NCBI GenBank assembly: GCA_910587905.1
Contig: CAJUOF010000360.1
Coordinates: forward strand, 1 to 9,039
DNA: 9,039 nucleotides
Reading direction: 5' to 3'
Source: an uncultured Lachnospiraceae bacterium
GTDB taxonomy: Bacteria; Bacillota_A; Clostridia; Lachnospirales; Lachnospiraceae
Both the position numbers and the translations under genes were made by a program. Under the pieces are notes generated by a model, which searched no databases, was not told the DNA's origin, and worked only from the letters and a program-made list of their open reading frames with translations. Of the stretch, positions 1-6,339 are shown one piece after another (the stretch's first letter is position 1; every line of letters starts with the position of its first letter).

Positions 1-17
1 CACACAAATCACTCCTT
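1..17 (-). promoter_or_regulatory. Ribosome binding site and probable start of a gene cut by the window edge
   Basis: Read on the minus strand, an AAGGAG Shine-Dalgarno sequence (12-17) is followed by the six bases TGATTT and then GTGTG at the very edge. A GTG at 5-3 would be spaced six bases from the site, and a GTG at 3-1 eight bases; an ATG just outside the window is equally possible. Together with the promoter at 48-76 this shows that a new minus-strand gene starts at or just past base 1. Nothing can be said about its product. Confidence 0.6.
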
Positions 18-47
18 CTCTCTGTTTTCGTTCGTTCCGACTTACTC

Positions 48-76
48 AGTATACCAATTTCCCTTTCCAAAAGCAA
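48..76 (-). promoter_or_regulatory. Sigma-A type promoter with extended -10, pointing off the left end
   Basis: On the minus strand a -35 element TTGCTT (71-76) is separated by exactly 17 bases (54-70) from a -10 element TATACT (48-53). The -10 is preceded by TGG, which makes the extended form TGnTATACT. Transcription would start near base 41, leaving a leader of about 35-40 bases that contains the AAGGAG ribosome site at 12-17. Spacing, extended -10 and the downstream ribosome site agree with one another, which is why I rate this the best promoter of the window. It drives the gene beyond the left edge. Confidence 0.7.
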
Positions 77-159
77 TAGCGAACACGGAAAAAACAATAC
101 TTTCCATCGTTAGTTTTTTAACCCAATTTCTGTCGTCTGCAAAAAGAAAGCTATTATTT

Positions 160-189
160 ATAATACCATATTTACAAGCATAAAAACAA
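160..189 (-). promoter_or_regulatory. Possible second promoter just after the terminator
   Basis: On the minus strand TTGTTT (184-189) is followed by an 18-base spacer and TATTAT (160-165), again preceded by TGG. It would add a second start to the gene off the left edge, with a leader of about 150 bases. The region is very AT-rich and contains a perfect inverted repeat, TATTAT-TT-ATAATA (152-165), overlapping the -10, so a chance match is quite possible. The repeat could also be a small operator; I cannot decide. Confidence 0.3.
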
Positions 190-213
190 CCTTTTTGTCG
201 ATTTTTCCGCATG

Positions 214-247
214 AAAAAGAGCGGAATCTGATAAACTCCGCTCTTTT
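214..247 (-). terminator. Rho-independent terminator of the 264-902 gene
   Basis: An 11-base perfect inverted repeat (215-225 with 237-247, arm AAAAGAGCGGA) encloses an 11-base loop. On the minus strand the 3' arm ends in a run of five T (214-218), four of them within the stem. It lies 17 bases beyond the stop codon of the small protein gene, where a terminator is expected. The A/T flanks are nearly symmetric, so it might also stop transcription arriving on the plus strand, but no plus-strand gene is visible. Confidence 0.85.
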
Positions 248-263
248 AATTTTGTTCAAACTT

Positions 264-902
264 TTATTTCCCTGAATCGGAAGCCGCTTTCTGATATTGA
301 TAACCATCCAGGCTTCCATTCTGCTTCCAGTAATCAAACCGTTTGTTGATCTCGTCGTGGGTCTGGCTGCAAATAGAAGGAAGAGAACTTCCCCACTGCC
401 CCATGGCTTGTTTGAATCCCTTATCAACAGCCGCCCTCAGTTCTTCGACTTTGGAAGCATCTCCACCGGAAAGTGCAACGCACATATCCATAATTCTGGT
501 AGCTACCGCATTGACTCCCCACTCGCCATCCTCACCGATCGACTGTTCTGCCGCCAATGCCTGCTCCGGCGTCACCACCAGATCGCTGAAGAAATCTTTC
601 GTGAGTCCATTCTTCGCAAGCTGCTCTGCCTTCTTCCCCGCATTGGCCTGTTTGCTCACGATGTCATTGATCATCTTCGTGAAGGACTGCTCCCTCTGTT
701 CCTGATACTTCTGAAGCTCCGTAGCCGAAAGCCTCTTCGTCTCTCCGGAAGCCGCTTCGCCGCTCTTCACAAAGGTATCTACATCTGCCTTCTTCCCCTC
801 GGAAGCGGCGGCTGCCTCTTCTTTGGAAACGCCCACCGTCCTGGTTGCTTTTATATCTACCGTAGCCTGATAGCGGCTTGTTGCCGCAGATGAAACTAAC
901 AT
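264..902 (-). CDS. Conserved-looking small soluble protein of unknown function, downstream of a chemoreceptor
   Basis: I do not firmly recognise this 212-residue protein. It has no signal peptide or membrane segment. Residues about 23-100 are charged and alanine/lysine/glutamate-rich, probably helical and partly disordered. The folded part seems to be residues 120-195, with the landmarks GEDGEWGV (123-130), TRIMDM, ALSGGD (143-148), KGFKQAMGQWG (161-171), LPSICSQT and FDYW (189-192). From memory this GEDGxWGV...GFKQA..WGG.LP pattern recurs in short proteins of Clostridia and resembles the DUF5610-type domain, sometimes near motility genes; I could not check this. The ATG at 902 is preceded by AAAGGAGAGG (909-918), a strong ribosome site at good spacing. 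It lies 80 bases after the chemoreceptor stop and ends in a clear terminator, so it is the last gene of its transcript. A role linked to motility or chemotaxis is inference from position only. Confidence 0.8.
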   Translation of the reverse strand: MLVSSAATSRYQATVDIKATRTVGVSKEEAAAASEGKKADVDTFVKSGEAASGETKRLSATELQKYQEQREQSFTKMINDIVSKQANAGKKAEQLAKNGLTKDFFSDLVVTPEQALAAEQSIGEDGEWGVNAVATRIMDMCVALSGGDASKVEELRAAVDKGFKQAMGQWGSSLPSICSQTHDEINKRFDYWKQNGSLDGYQYQKAASDSGK

Positions 903-908
903 ATTCTG

Positions 909-918
909 CCTCTCCTTT
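909..918 (-). promoter_or_regulatory. Strong ribosome binding site of the 264-902 gene
   Basis: The minus-strand sequence AAAGGAGAGG stands six bases before the ATG at 902-900. It fixes this start and argues that the short gene is translated well. Confidence 0.75.
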
Positions 919-948
919 CTTTTTGAATTTAACTACATTTGTTCCTCG

Positions 949-977
949 TATTTATGAAAGCACTGCATAGCTGACAA
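949..977 (-). promoter_or_regulatory. Possible sigma-A promoter for the 264-902 gene
   Basis: In the gap after the chemoreceptor gene the minus strand has TTGTCA (972-977, five of six bases of the -35 consensus), a 17-base spacer and TAAATA (949-954, a weak -10). It would allow the small gene to be transcribed apart from the chemoreceptor. There is no terminator hairpin in the same gap, so read-through from the chemoreceptor gene is also likely. Confidence 0.35.
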
Positions 978-982
978 TAGAA

Positions 983-2764
983 TTAATACTTATCTAATCC
1001 GCTGCTTCTGGTCTCCACATAGGAGGAAGTATCCTCATAGGACGGAGCACTGTAGGAAGGTGCGCTGCTGTAGGAGGAAGAACCGCCTCTCAGCTTGAAC
1101 CTGGACACCAATCCCTTCAGCACCTGAGCCTGACCGGAAAGCTCCTCACTGGAAGCCGCATTCTCTTCCGCAGTCGCAGAGTTGGTCTGAACCACGCTGG
1201 AGATCTGATCGATTCCCACCATGACCTGGGACACGGCCGCCGCCTGCTCCTTGGAAGCCTTGGAAATCTCGAAGACAATCGCCGCGGACTGTTCCGACAT
1301 CTCCGTAATCCTGTTGAAGGAAGACGCTGTCTGCTCTGCGATATCGGCGCCCTCTTTCACGGCCTTGATGGTCGCGCCGATCAGGGAAGCCGTATTGGCA
1401 GAAGCCTCTGCGGACTTGCTCGCCAGGTTGCGCACCTCGTCGGCGACAACTGCGAAGCCCTTGCCCGCGGTGCCGGCCCTTGCCGCCTCCACAGCCGCAT
1501 TGAGGGCCAGGATATTGGTCTGGAACGCGATATCCTCGATGGTCTTGATGATCTTGCTGATCTCGTTGGCAGAATCTTCGATCTGAGCCATGGCAGCCGT
1601 CATGCTGCTCATCTGCTGCTTGCCAAGCTCCAGCTCATTTGCGGTGGCGCTGGCCTGATCCTTGGCATCCTCCGCCCGTTTCGCATTCTCATTGACATGA
1701 GTGGAAATTTCGTTGATGGTAGCAGCAATCTCTTCCACAGAGGAGGCCTGCTCGGTAGCGCCCTGGCTCAACGCCTGAGCGGCACTGGATACCTGATCAC
1801 TTCCGCCGGCCACCTGTCCGGAAGCCTCGTTGATGCGGGTCATGGTATCATTCATCGAATCGGCGATATGCTCCAGGGCAGTCTTCACCTTGGCGAACTC
1901 GCCGGCATAGTCATAGGTCAAACGGACTGTCAGCTCACCGGCTGCCATCTCATCCAGTACCGTGGAGATCTCGTCAATATATTTCACATAATCTTTCAGG
2001 CGGATAACCACTTCGTTTACATTATGAGCCAGAGTTCCCAGCTCATCCTTGGAATGATAGTTGATTTCCAGATCCAACTCGCCCTCAGCAATCTTCTTGG
2101 AAACCGTATCCAGCTCATTGACCGGCTTCGTGATCAAACGGATCACCACCATGGAACCTGCAATCAGAAGCAGAATGCTGACAACAATGATCGTAAGCAT
2201 GATGGTATTGGCCGAACGGAAAGCGCCTCTGGACTCCGTGGCCAGGTTATCCGCGTGATTCTCGCAGTATTTCGTCAGCTCCGCGAGCTGATCTGCCACG
2301 GTATCATAATCCGAACTGGACGAAATCGAAATCTCCATGGCTTGATCCTTCTCTCCCTGCCTGCTGGCAAGAAGCACCTGTTCGGAAGAACTCAGATACG
2401 TGTTCCAGCCGGATTCCACGTTCTGAATCATCTGTTTCGCTTCGCTGCTCTCCGTTCTGGAAGCGCAGTCGGAAAGCCCCGCAGCAATCTCTTCGCTGGA
2501 AGTCTGCAGTTCTTTCTCGATCGTCCCCATATCGTCTGAGCCTTCGGTCAGCACATGGCGAAGGGTCAGTCTGCGGAAGTCGGCCATATTGGTCCGAAGC
2601 TCCTGGGTCGCGGTCAGCATGGGAATGCTCTTTTCATTGATCTCGGTAGTCTTTTTGTTGATAATGGTCATGCAGACCACAGACACGACACCTGTAAGCA
2701 GAAGACATAGTACTGCGATCACAAGTACCAGTGTCAATTTTGAGCGAATCTTTAAATTTTTCAT
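983..2764 (-). CDS. Methyl-accepting chemotaxis protein (four-helix-bundle sensor, HAMP, signalling domain)
   Basis: This 593-residue transmembrane chemoreceptor senses ligands outside the cell and controls the CheA kinase through CheW. A short basic N terminus leads to membrane helix 1 (about 11-33), a mostly helical external domain of the 4HB_MCP type (about 34-186), and membrane helix 2 (about 188-210). A HAMP domain (about 211-263) follows, then a second, degenerate HAMP-like unit (about 264-310, DEMAAGELTVRL). The cytoplasmic signalling hairpin has the invariant tip around IEDIAFQTNILALNAAVEAA (409-428) and GFAVVADEVRNLA (436-448). Two segments fit the methylation-site consensus of paired Glu flanked by small residues: around E344-E345 and around E533-E534. 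The tail (559-593) is Ser/Tyr-rich and has no NWETF-type CheR docking motif. The ATG at 2764 has GGAGG (2775-2779) ten bases upstream. The ligand cannot be read from the sequence. A sigma-28-like box lies in its leader, and no flagellar or che genes are in view. Confidence 0.96.
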   Translation of the reverse strand: MKNLKIRSKLTLVLVIAVLCLLLTGVVSVVCMTIINKKTTEINEKSIPMLTATQELRTNMADFRRLTLRHVLTEGSDDMGTIEKELQTSSEEIAAGLSDCASRTESSEAKQMIQNVESGWNTYLSSSEQVLLASRQGEKDQAMEISISSSSDYDTVADQLAELTKYCENHADNLATESRGAFRSANTIMLTIIVVSILLLIAGSMVVIRLITKPVNELDTVSKKIAEGELDLEINYHSKDELGTLAHNVNEVVIRLKDYVKYIDEISTVLDEMAAGELTVRLTYDYAGEFAKVKTALEHIADSMNDTMTRINEASGQVAGGSDQVSSAAQALSQGATEQASSVEEIAATINEISTHVNENAKRAEDAKDQASATANELELGKQQMSSMTAAMAQIEDSANEISKIIKTIEDIAFQTNILALNAAVEAARAGTAGKGFAVVADEVRNLASKSAEASANTASLIGATIKAVKEGADIAEQTASSFNRITEMSEQSAAIVFEISKASKEQAAAVSQVMVGIDQISSVVQTNSATAEENAASSEELSGQAQVLKGLVSRFKLRGGSSSYSSAPSYSAPSYEDTSSYVETRSSGLDKY

Positions 2765-2822
2765 GGCTGGTTTTCCTCCATCGTATGTATAGATATCCTT
2801 AATATAAATACCTTTAACTTAG

Positions 2823-2849
2823 TTATCGTCGCAAAACTTTAATATATAA
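2823..2849 (-). promoter_or_regulatory. Possible SigD (sigma-28) type promoter of the chemoreceptor gene
   Basis: The minus strand carries GACGATAA (2823-2830), seven of eight bases of the sigma-28 -10 consensus GCCGATAA. The -35 side is weak: fifteen bases upstream lies TTAT (2846-2849) and fourteen bases upstream TATA, against the consensus TAAA. A start about seven bases downstream of the box would give a leader of about 50 bases, reasonable for the chemoreceptor gene at 2764. Motility genes of Firmicutes are often under SigD, which makes the placement suggestive; the poor -35 keeps this tentative. Confidence 0.4.
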
Positions 2850-2868
2850 GCGGCAACTGAAAAAGAAA

Positions 2869-5139
2869 TCACCACTGTTTCTGTTCAAAAATGCGTACCG
2901 CATCCCCGGCCTTAAGTTCCTGCTGGAACGCTCCGCTCTCCCCATTGACCTCCAAGATCACGGGAGCCGTCAGCCGTTCCATATCAAGGCCGGAGTACTC
3001 CAGCATATCCATCAGGTAGTAGGGAGTTCCATCCTGCTTGGGAGGCAGGATCAAGGGCTTATCGTTGAGATAGAGCATCAGCCTCCGGCCCGCCGGCGCA
3101 GGCTGCGGCGTCACAGTTTCCTGCTCTGGCCCACTCACGCTCGGTGTTTCACCGTCTTCTGCTCTATTCGGCTCCATTTCGCCGATCGGCAGCCGAAGCT
3201 GCTGCGGCTCTGTCTCGGAAGGCTTTTTCTCTTCCACAACAGTTGTTTCCTGTTTTGCCGGCTCCGTCCTTCCGATTAGTTCCGCAATCACCGGCTCTGC
3301 CGCCGTTTCTGTGCTTCCCATTTCCTCCGTGCTTTCCGGGTGAAGCGTTTTCTGTCTCTCAGCCAATGCCTCCACCGCGCTTCTCTTTTTTCCGGCCGGA
3401 CGTCCCCTCTTCTTCTGTTCTGTTCCGGACTCGGCCTGCGCTTTTGGCTTCGGCCCTCGTTTCTTCGGAGTTTTCGCCTTCGTCCCGTCTCCTGCCGGCT
3501 TTTCTTTTTCCGGCAGCGGCTCTCCCGGAACTCCTTCGGCAAGGATCACATCTCCGTTTTTCAGCGGAACATCTTCCCTCACAGACCTGCCGTTAATGGT
3601 CACCTTACGACCCTTCTCCATTTTAAAAAGTTGTGACAACATGGCGGAAGCGTCCTCCCCATGCCGGACCGGAACAAAGGTGATCTTGTCTCCCGCCCGT
3701 ACCAAATCCGAAAGCTGTGCCTCTTCCCCATTCAGCTTCAGAATACATGGTTCTGCCTTCTCCCCGTAAAATACCTTCCTCCTTCCATTTAACTGAACCA
3801 CCAGGTTTTGACCGGACTTCCCCATCATATCCTGATAGCTGTAGCCATTCATCATCAGAACATTCATGACCGTAAACACCCCGCTGCGGAACAGCTTGGC
3901 CGGCTGGTCATTCAGCAAAATGCGGAAACTGTCATTGATCATGTTGAGACCTGCGGAAACCACAATCCCCAGCGGTGTGGCGTACTCCGGATTGTCCAAG
4001 TCATACTCTGTGGAAACTGCGTTGGTGCCGAAATTCCTCCCTGCCACCGCAACCCTGGTAACATCCATATCAAGACATCCCGCAATCCCCTCTCTGAGCC
4101 CGGGAAACAGGCTTCCTCCCCCCGACAGAAATACTGCCGAAGGCACATTTCCGTTTGCCTCAAGGATCTTCGCACTGATCTCTTCACACAAACCAGAAAA
4201 AGCCTCTTTCACGCTCTCACAGAGCTCCCCGCCTGTGGTCTGTCTCTCAAATCCCAGGATATCGGTAAAGACAATCGGCTCTTCCCTGCCGGAAGAAACC
4301 TTCGCCTTCATCACCTCCGCCGTCTGAAAATCCACCAGATAGTGCTTCACAATGCTTTCGGTCAGCTCGTCTCCTGCCTGGACCGCCATGGTATAACCGG
4401 TAATACAGCCGTCCCGGCAGACAGCAATATCTGAGGTCCCGGCTCCGATATCCACCAATGCCAGGTTTAAAAGCCGGATGTTGGCGGGAATGGCAGCATT
4501 GATGGCCGCAATCGGCTCCAAGGTCAGGCTCGCGATCTCCAGGCCAATTCCCCGCATAGCCGCATACAGACTTTCCACCACCTCAGAGGGCAGGAAGGTA
4601 GCAATCACATCCGCCTTCAATATCCGGCCGCTGTGGTCCAAAAGGCTGGACAGAATATAATTATCCAGATAATACCGGCTCACACTGTAGCCCACCAGAT
4701 AATACCGTCCTCCGTCCTCCCCCTCTTTGCCAAAAAATGCTTTTTCTGCTTCGCTGATGGCCCCTGCCTCCAGACGGCTTACCGTCTCCGCACTGATTCT
4801 GGATACCTGGTCAAGCTCCATCTCATATGTAACGCTCTCCGTCCGAAGAGACCGGCCGGCAGCCGCAACAGCCACTCTCGAAAGCCGGCATCCCAGCTTT
4901 TTCTCCAACCTCTCCTTCACGATCCTCGCCGTCCGGGAAACTTGATCGATATTCTCAATCTGACCGTCGATCATGGCCCGCTCACCATGTTCGATCTTCT
5001 CGATTGCGGCGATCTCCATCCGCCCGTCGCTCGGGAGCCCTACCATACCGATGATACTGCGGGTCCCAATATCCAGCGCAAAGACAGCCTGTCTGGGCAG
5101 TTCATCCAAGACCTGCCCACCCTGGTTCCTGCTCTCCAT
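2869..5139 (-). CDS. Long FtsA-like actin-fold protein with C-terminal beta-grasp-like repeats
   Basis: A 756-residue cytoplasmic protein of the FtsA/PilM branch of the actin ATPase superfamily. Phosphate-1 motif ALDIGTRS (21-28), an inserted SHS2/1C-like subdomain (about 84-180), phosphate-2 motif VDIGAGTSD (229-237) and adenosine motif LSGGGS (338-343) are all intact, so ATP binding is likely. Canonical FtsA is about 420 residues and tethers FtsZ to the membrane; this one has some 350 more. The extension holds NG...GD segments at about 445-492, 511-536 and 686-752 that look like beta-grasp units, split by a Lys/Pro/Glu-rich linker (540-685) containing RGPKPK and RGRPAGKKR. No membrane helix is seen. 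Long proteins with a cell-division FtsA domain are known in Lachnospiraceae, but their role is unclear to me. I start at ATG 5139 (AAGGA at 5147-5151); the frame stays open 82 codons further up, but that would overlap the upstream gene by 187 bases and lacks conserved sequence. The gap to that gene is 59 bases. Confidence 0.88.
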   Translation of the reverse strand: MESRNQGGQVLDELPRQAVFALDIGTRSIIGMVGLPSDGRMEIAAIEKIEHGERAMIDGQIENIDQVSRTARIVKERLEKKLGCRLSRVAVAAAGRSLRTESVTYEMELDQVSRISAETVSRLEAGAISEAEKAFFGKEGEDGGRYYLVGYSVSRYYLDNYILSSLLDHSGRILKADVIATFLPSEVVESLYAAMRGIGLEIASLTLEPIAAINAAIPANIRLLNLALVDIGAGTSDIAVCRDGCITGYTMAVQAGDELTESIVKHYLVDFQTAEVMKAKVSSGREEPIVFTDILGFERQTTGGELCESVKEAFSGLCEEISAKILEANGNVPSAVFLSGGGSLFPGLREGIAGCLDMDVTRVAVAGRNFGTNAVSTEYDLDNPEYATPLGIVVSAGLNMINDSFRILLNDQPAKLFRSGVFTVMNVLMMNGYSYQDMMGKSGQNLVVQLNGRRKVFYGEKAEPCILKLNGEEAQLSDLVRAGDKITFVPVRHGEDASAMLSQLFKMEKGRKVTINGRSVREDVPLKNGDVILAEGVPGEPLPEKEKPAGDGTKAKTPKKRGPKPKAQAESGTEQKKRGRPAGKKRSAVEALAERQKTLHPESTEEMGSTETAAEPVIAELIGRTEPAKQETTVVEEKKPSETEPQQLRLPIGEMEPNRAEDGETPSVSGPEQETVTPQPAPAGRRLMLYLNDKPLILPPKQDGTPYYLMDMLEYSGLDMERLTAPVILEVNGESGAFQQELKAGDAVRIFEQKQW

Positions 5140-5198
5140 AATCTTTTCCTTCACTTTCGCATGTTCTTTTCTTATTTTACCCGCATTCCCGGCTTTCG

Positions 5199-6242
5199 TC
5201 AATGCTTCTCTCTGTATAATTCCACCAGTTCCCGAATCACCATGAAGGCAAAGGGACCAAGAATAAACCCCGTCACACCGAAAAGCGCCAATCCGATATA
5301 CATGCTGATCAACATCTCCAAAGGTGCAATCCCCATATGGCCTCCCATCAGACGTGCTTCCAAAACCTCTCTGAGAAAATAGCACAGAATATAAATGGCA
5401 GTAAGGCCCGCCGCATAAGCAAACCTGCGGGAGAACACAGAAAAAATAATCCAGGGAACAAACACCGTCCCTGTCCCAAATACCGGGAGCGCATCTAAAA
5501 GTCCGATCAGCACACCCAAAAGTACTGCATAAGAATTTCCCAAAAGATGGAGCCCGGCCCCGCAGATCAGACAGGTCAGCCCCATGATCAAAATCTGCGT
5601 GCGAAAAAACGCTTTTCCAATCTTACTCAGGCACTCTGTAATGGCTGCGATTTCCTGGCGGAACACGGAGGTATTTCTATATCTCCGGATCCTCTCCATG
5701 GAGGTCACCATCAGAACGCTTCCGATGGAGACAATGGCAAAAACCGCTCCCCCTTTTATGAGTCCCTTAAAAAGTCCCATGGAATTCCCCATCACGTAAG
5801 CCCCCGCCTGGCTCCCGGCATTTTCCATCACATTCTGGCATTGGGTGTAAAGAAAATCCAAAGAGGTCCCTCTGGCGAGTCCAAAACAGTCGTCACAGCG
5901 GCAGCAGAGCTCGTCCAGCCATCCGTCGAGATACCGGACATAAAGAGGCAGACGCCTGGCCGCCTGAAACAGCTGCTCCAAAAACAGTTCTCCCAGATAA
6001 TATACCCCCGCCAGCAGAGCCGCAGAGAGGGCCGTCACAAGGAGCGATGCCCACACGCCCTCTTTCAGCCAAAGCTTCTTATGGAGCCACCCGGAGGCAG
6101 GGCGCACCAGAAGGGCCACCCAGTAAGCCAACAAAAAGGGAATCACCAAAGGCAGTATATATTTCAGCGAAACATACACTGCCGCAGTGATTCCTGTTAC
6201 CAGCAAAGCCATCCTCTGCTTCTCTGTAAGCTTCCGTTTCAT
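5199..6242 (-). CDS. AI-2E family transporter / YtvI-like integral membrane protein
   Basis: A 347-residue polytopic membrane protein of the AI-2E transporter family (formerly UPF0118, PerM/YtvI/TqsA-like). Hydrophobic segments lie at about 11-30, 31-47, 64-86, 160-181, 213-233, 236-270, 275-293 and 308-335, with a soluble loop region (about 88-155) between the third and fourth, as is usual. Family landmarks are GLLDALPVFGTGTVFVPW (247-264), LMGGHMGIAPLEML (298-311) and GLALFGVTGFILGPF (317-331). Members have been linked to autoinducer-2 export, to Na+/H+ antiport and, for YtvI, to sporulation, so substrate and direction cannot be inferred. Odd is the cysteine cluster CCRCDDC (113-119), plus C135, in the soluble loop. 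The ATG at 6242 has only a weak ribosome site. It starts 97 bases after the response regulator stop with no terminator between, and ends 59 bases before the FtsA-like gene. A weak promoter-like pair (TTGTAT 6333-6338, TACATA 6310-6315, spacing 17) lies in the 97-base gap. Confidence 0.93.
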   Translation of the reverse strand: MKRKLTEKQRMALLVTGITAAVYVSLKYILPLVIPFLLAYWVALLVRPASGWLHKKLWLKEGVWASLLVTALSAALLAGVYYLGELFLEQLFQAARRLPLYVRYLDGWLDELCCRCDDCFGLARGTSLDFLYTQCQNVMENAGSQAGAYVMGNSMGLFKGLIKGGAVFAIVSIGSVLMVTSMERIRRYRNTSVFRQEIAAITECLSKIGKAFFRTQILIMGLTCLICGAGLHLLGNSYAVLLGVLIGLLDALPVFGTGTVFVPWIIFSVFSRRFAYAAGLTAIYILCYFLREVLEARLMGGHMGIAPLEMLISMYIGLALFGVTGFILGPFAFMVIRELVELYREKH

Positions 6243-6339
6243 GCCATCCCTGCCTTCTGCCTCTCATTCGCCAAATGACAAAATTTCTTGCCGTTTGTGT
6301 TAAACTCATTATGTACAGAGCAGGAACAATGTATACAAG

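Noticed and set aside
297..893. Plus-strand open frame of 198 codons opposite the small 264-902 gene
   Set aside because: The minus-strand reading has a strong ribosome site and a correctly placed terminator; the plus-strand reading has neither and is His/Arg/Cys-rich as expected of a shadow.
279..1159. The 9-base word GGAAGCCGC recurring (279-287, 747-755, 1151-1159 and similar)
   Set aside because: It is the complement of the frequent codon run for Ala-Ala-Ser in alanine/serine-rich coding sequence, irregularly spaced, so not a dispersed regulatory repeat or CRISPR unit.
1697..2539. Plus-strand open frame of 280 codons across the chemoreceptor gene
   Set aside because: It is antisense to a clearly conserved gene, has no family features or ribosome site, and reflects the codon bias of the real gene.
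4633..6278. Long plus-strand open frames (4633-5382, 5547-6278) opposite the FtsA-like and AI-2E genes
   Set aside because: Their translations are rich in His, Arg and Pro without domain features, typical of shadows; the minus-strand products show family motifs over the same bases.
6079..6309. Minus-strand frame of 76 codons in the gap before the AI-2E gene
   Set aside because: It overlaps most of its length with the start of the membrane protein in another frame and has no ribosome site or recognisable sequence.
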